Shown piece by piece: positions 17,292 through 29,400 of a stretch of DNA of 64,000 nt; position 1 is the stretch's first letter; every line of letters starts with the position of its first letter. The notes beneath the pieces were generated by a model, which saw nothing but the letters and a program-made list of their open reading frames with translations, was not told where the DNA came from and did no database searches. The DNA lies in assembly GCA_039105265.1 (NCBI GenBank), contig JAPFFF010000028.1, forward strand, positions 1,897,965-1,961,964, in the 5' to 3' direction. Both the position numbers and the translations under genes were made by a program. This DNA comes from Tritrichomonas musculus. Taxonomy: Eukaryota > Parabasalia > Tritrichomonadida > Tritrichomonadidae.

Positions 17292-18129
17292 CATTTTTAT
17301 TTTTGAGGTTTTGATTAACTTTAGCTACTTATTCGTGTTCAGCACCTTCTGCTGAGTCGATTGATACCACTCTTTTCGCGTTTTCTCAAAATTTTCAAAA
17401 CTGATTTCAATTATATTAGAACTCATTTCACAAAGTCCGACCACTCGATATATCACTCAGTTATACTACCTTAGTTCATTACAATTTATCAATCTCAGCT
17501 CTTAACGTTATACTTGTCATTCGATCAGAGATATATTCTTTAACCAAAATCTCATTCTTTTACTCTTATGTTATTATTCTCCTCTATCTCATGTTGTTTA
17601 TTCAGATTCCTTCGATCATACTGTCTTATTGACTCTATTTTACATCTTTAATTTGCAGTATTATACGTTATTTATAGACTATACATAGCTCAGATCGAAG
17701 TTAATTTACTCTCTTTGTTATTGGAGTCGCCCTCTTTTATTGAGTCCACTTGATGTTCCTTATCTCTTCCGGGCCCTGAAGAGTACTTGACGGCTGCCGA
17801 TTAAACTTTGACGGATATATATATCCTATTTAAGTTGCTATGGCTCAATGCGTCTATAGACTCAACGGATGGATGCCCATGAGATCCATTCAGACGACGA
17901 TCATATGGCTTTCAATTGTTGATCGTCCATTATTCAATTAATACTCGTTCCCTCTCAATTAATTGAATATTTTTTAATTGTTCTGTTGCTCCTTATGTTC
18001 AAGTTGGTCTCACTTTAAAGGTTTAAGCATACCTTTTTTTCTTACAAAATTGCTTTTTTGATTGAAAGTCTTGCGAACTTTCGCTTCCTTTTTGCTTTTA
18101 TGCATTTCTAACCGCTTTTAATAAACAAT
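17292..18129 (+). mobile_element. S1.1, non-autonomous retroelement (838 bp)
   Basis: Lies exactly between target copies 0 and 1. It starts CATTTTTATTTTTGAGG, giving TCATTTTTA at the junction with the target T-run (initiator-like). A hairpin TCAGCA/TGCTGA at 17339-17355 is followed by CGATTGATACC, as in families A and B. It has no long ORF and no tRNA-like A/B boxes. An 11-bp stem lies at 17932-17942/17958-17968, and GAAAGT/ACTTTC near the 3' end. It ends TTTAATAAACAAT, as family B does, so family B enzymes are the likely helper (inference). Confidence 0.85.
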
Positions 18130-18153
18130 CCACACGGGAGGAGATTTTTTTTT
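18130..18153 (+). repeat. Target copy 1
   Basis: CCACACGGGAGGAGA + T9, identical to copy 0; separates S1.1 and S2.1. Confidence 0.95.
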
Positions 18154-19212
18154 CATTTTTATTTTCGAGGTTTACGCAGGCAATAACTAGATATTCGTAA
18201 TCAGTGCACTGAGCTGATTTGTATGGTGCCCTCAGATCGATGTTTCGTCCGAATTTTCCAAACTGATTTCAATTATATGTAGGGTCACCTCACTAAGTCC
18301 GACCACTGGACTTACCACAATATTATACTGTTGTTTCTTATCTCATATTATCAATCTCAGCTCTTAACGTTATAACTCATACTCAATCAGTTATATGCAA
18401 TTTCAAATATACCTCTCAAAACTTACTCTAATGTTATTATACTCTTCCTTCTCACTTTGTTTATTCCAGTTTCCTTCGATCGCGCCTTTCTGTTCCCTCG
18501 GTTTCCCACTTTTCATGACTCCATTCTCATTTTACAATTTCTCTCAATATTCTCAAATATACAAGGCGTTATACAATATGAAGACGATTCTCACGGACAG
18601 ATCGAAGTAAATTGCTACTTATTTTTACTCTTTTAGTTTATTCTATTTTATATATGGAGTCATCTTTCAGTGAGTCTGCTTGTGATTTCAATGATCACAC
18701 TGCCTTGATGAAAGAATCAAAAGACAGCAGTCAACAAGCGTCTACGGTAAAGGATCTCCGCAAGATGCTGCCTGACACATGTCGCGTGACTCTACTGAAG
18801 GGCGCTCAATGAGCCCGTTCGTTCTCTCATTTAAGTTCTTGTTCAATTGTTTTATCCGTTACTCATTGTTCCTCATTTTCAGATCTCAATCTGATATCCT
18901 CATTTACATTGTTACATTGTTGCATTGTTTCAAGTTCTTTGTTCTTTAGACGAGTTGTTTTACATCAGACTCGGAAACCATCGCTGGTTGTAACACAACC
19001 CGTCCTCAGAATGATCTGTGTTGCTCAATGATCATTTTTTGGCGACCGTTTATTCCAAGTCTGACTCATTACTTGAAGTCTTTTTGGACCTTTTAACTTC
19101 AAGTTTTACCTTTTTCCTTTTATTTTCCTTTTTTTTTCTTAAAGCTTATGCCTAGCTTTTTTTATTAATTGCTTAATCGCAAAACTCTTAAAGCATTTAA
19201 TAAACATTTAAA
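18154..19212 (+). mobile_element. S2.1, non-autonomous retroelement (1059 bp)
   Basis: Begins CATTTTTATTTTCGAGGTTT like S1, shares several blocks with S1 in the 5' half (CCGACCACT, ATCTCAGCTCTTAACGTTAT, CCTTCGATC), then diverges. The 5' hairpin is AATCAGT/GCTGATT at 18199-18219. It carries stems GGTTGT/ACAACC and CTTGAAGT/ACTTCAAG in the 3' half and ends TTTAATAAACATTTAAA. A 52-codon ORF (18654-18812) is present, see findings. No RT or endonuclease is encoded, so it must use helpers. Confidence 0.85.
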
Positions 19213-19236
19213 CCACACGGGAGGAGATTTTTTTTT
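19213..19236 (+). repeat. Target copy 2
   Basis: CCACACGGGAGGAGA + T9; separates S2.1 and A1. Confidence 0.95.
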
Positions 19237-19247
19237 ATTTTGCAAAT

Positions 19248-22200
19248 ATGTTGATCTACCCAACGAAAAGTAGATTTTTGGAATCAGCAGAAGATACTGA
19301 TTCGTTTGATTCCACTCCGGAAAAAATCGGTGAAAATTTTTTTAATAATCGAGATATCATGACCGATAGGTGTCACAATCCTACCCATATTCACAACAGC
19401 AATTGCAATTCCGATAACAAATACGATGGAGGTTTTAAGATTCCTTGTTCTAGGGAACAGATATCCCATCATCCAAAACTCAATAAGTTCGACTTTTTCA
19501 AAGACAATTCGCTACTAGACGACCTTGACTCCTCGTATAAAACAAGATACGCAACTCAAATCTCACCCCGCAAAAAAGATACTAGCAGATATCCTAGTGA
19601 TGATGTGAAGCTGCGGCTCCCGCCGGTTGGACCAGCTTCACAATCACTTTCCAAGTGTCCTGATGACGATATGACCAATTTCAAGCACATTAATTCAGAT
19701 TCAGAAAAAAGTGATAATAGTGATCAAATATCAATTTCCGATGAAGAAATTGAGGAACCTGAAACTATTTTCTGCAATTCAAATAATCCTTCTAGAGGGA
19801 CAGAAGTGCTCTTACAGTCGGGTGTTCACTATAACCCGTCGAATTCTGATGGAGTTCCTAACCCATCATGGATCGTTGTTACGTGCGATCCTTCATTGAT
19901 TTCTCGTTGTCCTCTTGCTTATAATATGAATGAGAAGTCATCCGAAGGAATTCTGGTTGCTCGAGGACAATTGATCATTTCCGATGAGCAACCAAAATTC
20001 GACAGGAATCGACCAGCAATCCCATCAACGGATGAAGAACTTCGTTTAAATGCTTTTGATCCCTATTCTTTCGTTCCTTCGTCTAGCATTCGAACGGTTC
20101 CATTCAATTTTCACTCAAAATGTTCCCCGTTTGCTTCGCATGTGTCCAACATCGTTAATTCGCTCTTTCTCTCAGGAACATGCAACATCGGGTGCAACAC
20201 ATCTCACTTCACCGACATTTCACATCACATGTCATGGAGTTACATCAATAATAATAACTTTTATTTCCTTTCTTCGCAGCACATTGATACGCGTGATATT
20301 GTTAATTCTTACTCACCAAACTCAGCAGCTAATATTAGTAGTCAATCAGCTGGTGCCATCTCTCAACCTGCTGACTCAAACACGTTTGAGAACAACCATG
20401 TTGTGAGTGCTGATACTCACAATGTTGAATCTGTTGCTAATCACGCTGTTGACGTTGACAATCAGATTGTGACAATCAACTGTCAAGTCAACAGCTCACG
20501 TCGCTCATCACGCTGTTGACGTTGACAATCAGACTGTCAAGTCAACAGCTCACGTCGCTCATCACGCTGTTGACGTTGACAATCAGACTGTCAAGTCAAC
20601 AGCTCACGTCGCTCATCACGCAGCTCACGTCGCTGACAATCAGACTGTCAAGTCAACAGCTCACGTCGCTCATCACGCTGTTGACGTTGACAATCAGATT
20701 GTCAAGTCAACAGCTCACGTCGCTCATCACGCTGTTGACGTTGACAATCAGACTGTCAAGTCAACAGCTCACGTCGCTCATCACGCTGTTGACGTTGACA
20801 ATCAGATTGTCAAGTCAACAGCTCACGTCGCTCATCATGCTGTTGACGTTGACAATCAGATTGTCAAGTCAACAGCTCACGTCGCTCATCACGCTGTTGA
20901 CGTTGACAATCAGATTGTCACGTCAACAGCTCACGTCGCTCATCATGCTGTTGACGTTGACAATCAGATTGTCAAGTCAACAGCTCACGTCGCTCATCAT
21001 GCTGTTGACGTTGACAATCAGACTGTCACGTCAACAGCTCACGTCGCTCATCACACTGTTGACGTTGACAATCAGATTGTCAAGTCAACAGCTCACGTCG
21101 CTCATCATGCTGTTGACGTTGACAATCAGACTGTCACGTCAACAGCTCACGTCGCTCACCACAACGTTGACGTTGACAACCAAACCGTCACGTCAACGGC
21201 TCACATCACTCATCACGCTGTTGGCGTCGACGATCGGGTTGTCACGTCAACTGCTCACATCGATCATCATCAAGTAGTCACGAAGGAGAAAGTCATCACT
21301 TCCGTCATCGAAGTGCCTAAGTTCGTCTTCGAGTTCAATGAGAAGGTGGTCCCTTTATTTACTCTCGCAGGTGATCACTCATCATTCAATTCATCCTCTG
21401 ACTCTCGAAGCAATTCATTAGGCACACAGACTTCATCCACTAGTACGAGTAGTACTATTAGTGGTGCAGAAGACTTCTCCGAGGTGCGTTCTCAATCAGA
21501 ACGCACCGATCACTCTGATGATGATGATCGCAACGGTAGTAATGATGGATGTTCTTCACCGTCAAGGGACGATAGGATTTCTATTGAATGGATTGTGGAT
21601 GAGCTGTCCAAAATCAATTCTAAAGCAGAATTGACCTCGCTCATCGACCAACTTCAGGTTGGTAATATTGACATGTCTCCTTTCGCTGATGTTGTTGATG
21701 TAAATGTTCCTATCGTCCTTCTGATGTATCAGAAGTGTAGATGGTTGGGTGTTGGGCAGTTTTATTGCCCTTGTTGCGACAAAACGTTCCCTACATGTGC
21801 CTCGTTATCATTCCACCTGAGGTCGCTGCATGTAACGAATGGGGTTCCAATTGAACAGGCGGCTTTTGAATACATAATTGGTCGTAAGTTAAGATGGAAG
21901 ATTGACTCGCCTCATCTTCCGGCAGATGCTCCACATTATCGGACCATTTACGTTTGTCCTGTGAGTGACTGTAACTATCTTGTGAGTCGGGCGAATTCGT
22001 TGAGCAGCCATATCGGTTCGGCTCATCAGGATCTTGAAGCTCTCAAAAGAGAAGTGGGTGTTTTCTGGGCAATGAACATCCTGCATGCTAGAAGATGCAG
22101 ATGTTTACTTGCAACACGGGATGTCTTTCATGATCTGCGTGGTTCGATGTGTTCAACTTGCAGTGACTTCATTGGAAAAGACAAAGTCACTGTCAAGCAA

Positions 22201-25200
22201 CACTCTAACAGATCTCATCCAGCATCCAACGTTGAAGGTCATCGTTTGCAATCATTCGAGGTGAGTATTTCTACCAAGTGGTTTTCACCCGATACCGATG
22301 ACGATGAGATTCGTGAGGCCAATTCTGACCTTGACAAAGAAAAAAGTGTCAGAATGGAAAATAGGATTTTACAGGAAGAAGAAAGGTTGAATCCTGTGCA
22401 GGCGAGGTCAGATGAGTCTGTTGACCTCCAAGTGATGGAAGATCGACGTCGTGCAGAGGATAACCGCCGACGCAGACGTCAGGCTGGTTCCATTCCAGCC
22501 AATGAGAGAATGCCAGAAGCACGCTTGCACTCAGTCTCTTCTTCAAGTGATGGCGAAGTCATTCAAAGTGATGTACATCCTGGTCATTCAAATTCAGCTT
22601 CGATCGTGGACATTGAGAGTTGCCTGTCCAAAGCTGAGAATTGGAAGTCGAGGTGCATGAAGGAAGATGATGATTTCGTGCACCTCCCGAAGCTGTGGGG
22701 TGACCGTTTAGCGAAGCACAGGAAAAAGTTCGAAGAAGTGTTTAACAGTGAAGTCAAGGATGTTCTCAATTGGTATAATGAAGCTATTAACCTCTCTGAC
22801 TCTTTGGAAAAGAGCAGCCGAATGCTTCTCTGCGAAGGGATGATTTCGAAAATCATTCTCATTCTACGGAAGTCGATTAGGAAGTTCGTTCGTTCGGCAC
22901 GGAGAGGTTCAGATAAGATTCGTCGCCCGCATTCCTTGGAGACACCGATTCAGATGAAGTCGGCCTCCAAATTCATCGCTGGTATTGAACTCCTGCATTC
23001 CCGCATTCACATCACTGATGATGATCTCGATCAACCTCAACGTAATGTCATCGCAGACATCAAAGAGAAGCTTGTTCGCTTTCTGTCACAGGCTCCTTTG
23101 GAGTTCTCTCAACTTCTTGGGAGTGGTGACTTGGACTCAATTGACGGTTTGATTTACGATGAGCATTACGATGAAAGGATGAAATTCATACGTGCCAAGC
23201 TAGAGGAATTGGAGATTCTCAACAACTCTCCTTCCTCGCTTGGCTACAAGAAGTTCCTTCAGAAATTCTACGCTGAAGACGCCAAACGTACACTCGACTG
23301 GTTCGTGTTGAACGACGACACACCGGAATGTGTCGTCCCAGTCGAAGATTTCGAGAACGTGTACGGGTCCTCGTGGAGCGATGCTGCTGCTCTCGGGGAT
23401 GACCCAGATGGTGTTTACACTCTTCAGCGTAGAATTTCATCGAATAATTCTGATGAACTCAAATCACTCATCCTCAACGAAGAAGCTATTCTCAAAGCGG
23501 TCAGATCGAGATCCAATCTGTCTGCCGTCGGATGCGACGGCATTTCAAATGGTGTGTGGAAGGTTGGCGGGAGTGTCACGGCGACGATCATCAAGAATGT
23601 GTTGTGTTGCATGCTTGACACGGGTCTCTTTCCGGAGGTGTTGAAAATGAACAAAACCGTCATGTTGTTTAAGAAAGGAGACCCTGACGACGCCCATTCG
23701 TGGCGTCCTATCACCATCACTCCGACGATTTATCGGATGCTGATGTGTCACATCAGCCGCTCGCTTCAAACGCTGAATTCAAAACATAGGTTCATATCAC
23801 CGAGTCAGAAAGGATTCATGCGTATTCCAGCTGGAGCGGCTGAGCATGCAACTGTGGTTGATGAGATGATACACGATGCTGCACGGAACCAAAAGTCACT
23901 CTACATCACGACGATCGACTTTTCTGATGCATTTGGTTCCGTACCACATAAACTTATTAAAAAGAATCTTACAGACATTGGCTTTGATCTTTCTTTTGTT
24001 AAAACGATTATTAATTCGTACAGAGACTCTTCGACGAAGATCATCAGCAACAACAGACGATCTAATTCTATCTGTTTTCGCAAAGGCGTCAAGCAAGGTT
24101 GTCCGCTGAGTCCGACGTTATTCAACATTTGTATCGAACCTCTCCTCGCGCGGTTGAACGCTTGCAAGGAGGACGGTTATCATTGGTTGGACTCAGCGAC
24201 AACCGTTCAAGCTTACGCCGATGACATAATCGTGTTCTCGGACTCGGAAGTCGGGATGAAGAACTTGCTTTCGGTCGTGGAGCACTTCTGCAGTTATGCA
24301 GGCGACATGAAGATCAACTGCAAGAAGTGCCACGCTTTCACATACATTGCTCACAATGGTTCTCGCAGTGTGTTGAACGACAACTTCACCATTGCTGGAG
24401 GACGTATTGATAACATCAGTATTCAGAACAATACAACGTATCTCGGACTTCCAATCGCGTGCAAATCTTCGCAGCGTAAACATCACGTTTTTCGGCGAAT
24501 CGAAGACATGACGAAGGACGTCATTCGAATTACTGGCAGCGCTCTTCGGTTCACACAGGCGGTTGACGCCATCAAACGGTTCGTGATTCCCAAGATTGAC
24601 TACGAACTGATGGCGAACACAGCACCGACAAATTGCCTCAGTCGCTTAGATGAACTCATTCGGGGCAGGCTGTCCAAAATGATCGGTGCTGCTGGTATTC
24701 CAACCGCCTGGTTCTACACGACGAAAAACGATGGCGGTCTTTACATACAGAAACTCACAGATCGCCAGAAAGCTCTCACTATCAGACTCTACATTGCCTT
24801 GATGGAGTCTAACGATAAAAGCATCCGTGATATGGTCAAGGCTTCTGATGAAGCCGAGATCATCTTCAGGGATGCTACCATCGACTTGACTTCACCGTTC
24901 TTGCACCTGAAAGTTAAAGACAATGGTGCGTTAGATGCAAAGCGTAACCGCGGGACGTCGAACATCTTAGCCCGATGTGTTAAAGCTTTGCACGACGCTA
25001 ACATGGGTCTGATACTCAAAGATGATATGTTTACGCTCAAAGATCTGAATAGTAATGTCACATTTGATGTTAACACCTCTAATGTTGTTAAACACATCAT
25101 GAAAGTCATGAGTGACCGTTACTATTCAGATCTTTGTCAGCACAAGATGAGAGGACATACATTCACGACATTGAAAAACTCACCATTGAGTAACTACTTC

Positions 25201-26262
25201 ATGAAGCCCAATGCTTTGATGGCGGACTCTGTTGTCAGATTCGCTATCAAAGCACGTACGAATACGCTCATGACAGCATCACTTGCTGCTCACAGAAACC
25301 CTCAAATGAGTAACCGTTGCACTCGTTGTGGACAGATTGAAACTCTCAATCACATCTTAAACGGGTGCAAGCGGTGCAAACACAAATTCACAAAGAGACA
25401 CGACGAAGTTGTCAAGGTACTTTGCAAGTACCTTACCGAAAAGAAGAGAGTCATCGTGCATTGTAACCAAAGTGTTCGTGGACGCAGCAACGAACACATC
25501 ACTGGTGACTCTGCTTCTCTCAGACCAGATGTATGGTGGTGGGACGGTGACCAGCTGAAGATAGCTGAATTCACCATCCCATACGGAATGTTATCTGGCG
25601 ATGATGATGAATCCACCTTAGTCATACGACGTAGAGAGAAGTTGAACAAGTACCAGAAGCTCGTCGATGATTGCAAAAACCAGTTGAACTGCAATGTGTC
25701 GCTATTTGTGTTCATTGTCTCCTCCCTCGGTGCAATACCCGATGACACCATCAATGAACTCAAGAAAGTGACAGTCACGACCAAAGACGCACTCAAACTT
25801 GCAGGGAGGATGGTAGCAGCCGCTTTACGTGAATCTATGATATTGTACATTGATACTAAGATTAAGAAGAGGGTTAACGACAACAATGAAGATGAAGATA
25901 ACGATAACGATAATGGTAACGATTATGATAACGATGTTGAAAATGTTAATGTTCTTGATACTGATGGTGACGATGATTCTAATGATCTCAATGATACTAG
26001 CTCCAATGTTACCGACGGGGAGTCCGCAGACGATGAGTACAACTCTGTCAACATCCTGGACGACGAAGAATGGCGGGATCTCATTGATGCAAGTGCGGAT
26101 GTTGACAGGTCGGGCCCCCCGTCTGAGCTTGACACTACTGATGATGAAACTGACGTACTGGAAAATCCAGGCACCACCCCACTATGGAACCAAACTCAAG
26201 GTGCCGACCCTGCCTCCGCTACCGAAGAGGAGGGAGTCCAACACTCCTCTTCTGAATTTTAG
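19248..26262 (+). pseudogene. A1 polyprotein gene, split by a 13-nt insertion in the repeat region
   Basis: The frame starting at ATG 19248 runs to a stop at 20517-20519 (423 codons). The continuation is in the next frame, open from about 20480 to 26262. Compared with the regular 54-nt units, unit one carries 13 extra bases at about 20467-20479, which shifts the frame; a 3-nt irregularity near 20620 does not. The first part holds the N-terminal conserved domain (LLQSGVHYNPSNSDG onward). The second part holds the repeats, three C2H2 fingers, RT with YADD, CCHC knuckle, PD-x12-E endonuclease and acidic tail, all with intact key residues. The copy cannot make the full protein from one frame unless the shift is bypassed. 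Assembly error in the repeat is an alternative. Confidence 0.8.
20439..21264 (+). repeat. A1 hairpin-forming 54-nt coding repeats (15 units)
   Basis: 15 units of 54 nt plus 16 extra bases (13 + 3). Each unit encodes a version of HHAVDVDNQTVKSTAHVA and contains the inverted arms CTGTTGAC...GTCAACAG with inner arms TTGACAAT/ATTGTCAA. Confidence 0.92.
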
Positions 26263-26367
26263 GCAGATTTTTTGTTGGGGCCCGCCCCTTTTATTTTATT
26301 GTGAGTGAATCATCACTCTCGTTTATTAGTATTTTATACTTACTCTAATGATTAATAAACGAATTTA

Positions 26368-26393
26368 CCACACGGGAGGAGATTTTTTTTTTT
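26368..26393 (+). repeat. Target copy 3
   Basis: CCACACGGGAGGAGA + T11; separates A1 and B1. Confidence 0.95.
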
Positions 26394-26407
26394 AGGAATT
26401 TTATTCG

Positions 26408-29400
26408 ATGTTTTACCCGACAAATTGTATATTTTCCGAATCAGCGCAAAGAGCTGAATCGATTGATACCGCTCACGACGATTTTATTGACAATTTCTAC
26501 AATAATCGAAATAATATCTCGAATATCAATTCACCTCAAATTCCAACAAATGGAACCTCATTTGCTAACGATTACAATTCATCTTGCCAATTCTCAAAGC
26601 TTAACCATGCTCCGCGGCATGATATTCAAAAATATCTTAATCAGAGGGGGTTCGATTTCGTCAATTCTACTACCAACTTCGACCCTACTATAGGTGTAGA
26701 ATATGATCGCTACGACCTCTCTCATCGGAATCGCCCTTGTAAATGCTCAATGTTAAATTTGGGTAGGAGAACTCAACCTATCGATTCTTTCACCTCACCC
26801 AATCGTTCGCAACCTCCACCCGACATTCCCTCTCCACCACCTAACGACTTCGCTGATTCACCTAATGCAAATGTTAATTCAGCAACTTCAGTAGAGGAAC
26901 CTTCCGAGATTTCACCTACAAATTCTACCCGTTTACATGGCTCTGAAATTATTTTACAGGCGGGCATTCATTACAATCCGATGATTGATAATCATCATCC
27001 CAATCCTTTGTGGATTATTGTCACCTGTGACCCCTCTTTAGCGCCACACTTGCCTTTATTCTATAAACAAAACAATATTTCAGCGGAAGGTGTTCTTGTT
27101 GGGAGAGGTCAATTTTTGATCACAAATGGTCAACCTCTTATTAACAGTCTTGCTCCTTTTATCCCTCCTTCGGAGGAAGAATCCGCTTCTAAGACTGTTG
27201 TTCCTTCCTCATTTCTCCCTCCTGACTGTATTCCTGTTCCTCCATATACATTCGATCAAAATAACTCTCAGTTAGTCCAAAATGTTGCTCATATTTTCCA
27301 ACTTACCTTTGTGAATAATTCTACACAAAATGTTAATTTCAATAACCTTTTTAATGGCAATTATTTGTGCAACCGAACCTTTTTCAACTCAGTCTTGCAA
27401 AACATCCGTTCCAGTTGGTCCTTTAATCCTACCAATGTCTTTTACAACTTCATCTCGCCTACTAGCAATCCTCAATTGCAGTGTTTGCCTACCATTTCCG
27501 GTGAAATCCCTCCTTCTCTGCCTGCTTCTGTTCCCGCTCCTCTAGTCGCTTTGAAGAACGAGCCTTCCCCATCCACTGCGACTATCGAAAATCACTCCGT
27601 TGATGTCGACTTTCAATGGTTATCTTCGAAAGCAAAGGTTCAGAATCATCAAGTTGAAGTTGATCATAGCAACTTAATTACTAAAGCTGCAGTTCAAAAT
27701 CACACTGTTGATGTTAATAATCAAGTTATTTCATCAACAGCACTAGTCCAAAACCACCTAGTTGACGTTATTAAAAATAACTTATGCACCCAGGCTACAG
27801 TTCAAAGTCACGCTGTTGATGTCAGTAACCAGCTGATCTCGTCAACAGCTAACGTTCAAAACCACCATGTCGATGTAACTCAAAACTGTTTGACTACCCA
27901 AGCTACAGTCCAAAGTCACGCTGTTGATGTCAGTAACCAGCTGATCTCATCAACAGCTAACGTTCAAAACCACCACATTGATGTAAACTCTATCAATTTA
28001 TTATCTAATGCTACAGTTCAGAATCATGCTGTTGATATAGAGAATCAAATTATTTCATCAACAGCTATTGTCCAAAACCATCAAGTGGACGTTAATCAAA
28101 GTAATTTCATCTCTCAAGCTACCGTTCAAAATCATACTGTTGATGTTAATAATCATATCATTTCATCAACAGCTAACGTTCAAAGTCACCAAGTTGATGT
28201 CAATCAAAGTAAGTTAATCTCTCAAGCAACAGTACAAAATCACGCTGTCGAGGTTCAAAATCAATTTATTTCTTCAACAGCGCACATTCAAAATCATATA
28301 GTCGAAGTCGTCGATGACACTGTTAAAACAGTTGTTCATGTCCCGAAGTTCACTGTTGAGTGGAAGGATAAAGAGATTCCTCTGCATACTCTTCCAGAGG
28401 ACCGCCCACTCACTGACAAGATCGAGAAGCTTGCAAATGCTATTTATTTATTGGCTAGCTCGCGTTCTTGTTCACACACTTCTTGTGGCACTCATTCCGA
28501 TTTGACCTCTGAATCTGACTCGACGATCTCCGGCTCAGATTTTCACTCATCCGACTTTCCAGCACAAAGTCAGAATAACTCTGACACGGATCTTACTTCC
28601 TCTAACTCATCGTTAACTTCTAGAAACTCTGATGATGGTGATCATAATGATTCTAATTCTTATAGTGATCATGATGTCGATCTTTCATTACAATGGATTA
28701 TTGACGGTCTTAAATCCATTGAAACGAAAGTCCAGCTAGTTGACTTTCTTAAGAAAGTTAAAGATGCGCATATCAACTTTCATCAATTTTCTGATGTTGA
28801 GTTCTTTAATATTCCTATCATTCTGTACATGAAAAAAACGCTCAGATGGCTTGGAGTAGGACAATTTTATTGCCCGCTATGTGAGGACGTCTTTCAATCA
28901 TGCGCAGCTCTGCATGCTCATTGGAAATTCAAGCATGGAGACAGGTTCTTACCCAATGAGCATGCTGCAGTTGAATTTGTATACAATTGTAAGCTGAGAT
29001 GGGAAATTATCGATGATGACTTCCCATCTGACTTACCAAAATTCAGGATTATACATAAATGTCCTGTCGCTGATTGCAATTATATCGTCAACAACGCCAG
29101 TGCTTTAGCTTGCCACATTAAACATAATCATCAAGATCTTGATGTTCTTCGCCGCGAAATCGGATTGCTTTGGGCAGCGATCTGCTGTCATGCTAAACAC
29201 AAAAACAAATTGCTCACTGGTAATGATCTATTTCATAATGTCTCTGGTTGTTTATGTATGCGTTGCAAACATTTTATCGGTCAAGATAAAAAGAAAGTTC
29301 AGCAACACACTAAATCTTCTCATCCCGCTGCCAATGTCGAAGGCAGTAGGAGATACTTCATGAATATTTCCCTTAATGCTAGATGGCTAGATGTTGACTT

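Larger units (their letters stand above)
19237..26367 (+). mobile_element. A1, family A RLE-type non-LTR retrotransposon (7131 bp, frameshifted)
   Basis: Complete at both ends and flanked by target copies 2 and 3. The leader before the ATG is only 11 nt. The 3' UTR has a GAGTGA/TCACTC hairpin (26303-26318) and ends TAATAAACGAATTTA. The left third differs markedly from A2/A3 while everything after about 22594 is nearly identical to them, i.e. a mosaic copy. Confidence 0.93.

Noticed and set aside
17292-17400. HDV-like self-cleaving ribozyme at the element 5' ends, as in some R2 elements
   Set aside because: I found the single conserved hairpin but not the nested double pseudoknot or the expected strand order; the 5' ends are T/A-rich. 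A descriptor search (RNABOB/Infernal) would be decisive.
20439-21264. CRISPR-like array of regularly spaced palindromic repeats
   Set aside because: The repeats are contiguous 54-nt coding units without spacers, in frame inside a retrotransposon ORF of a eukaryote.
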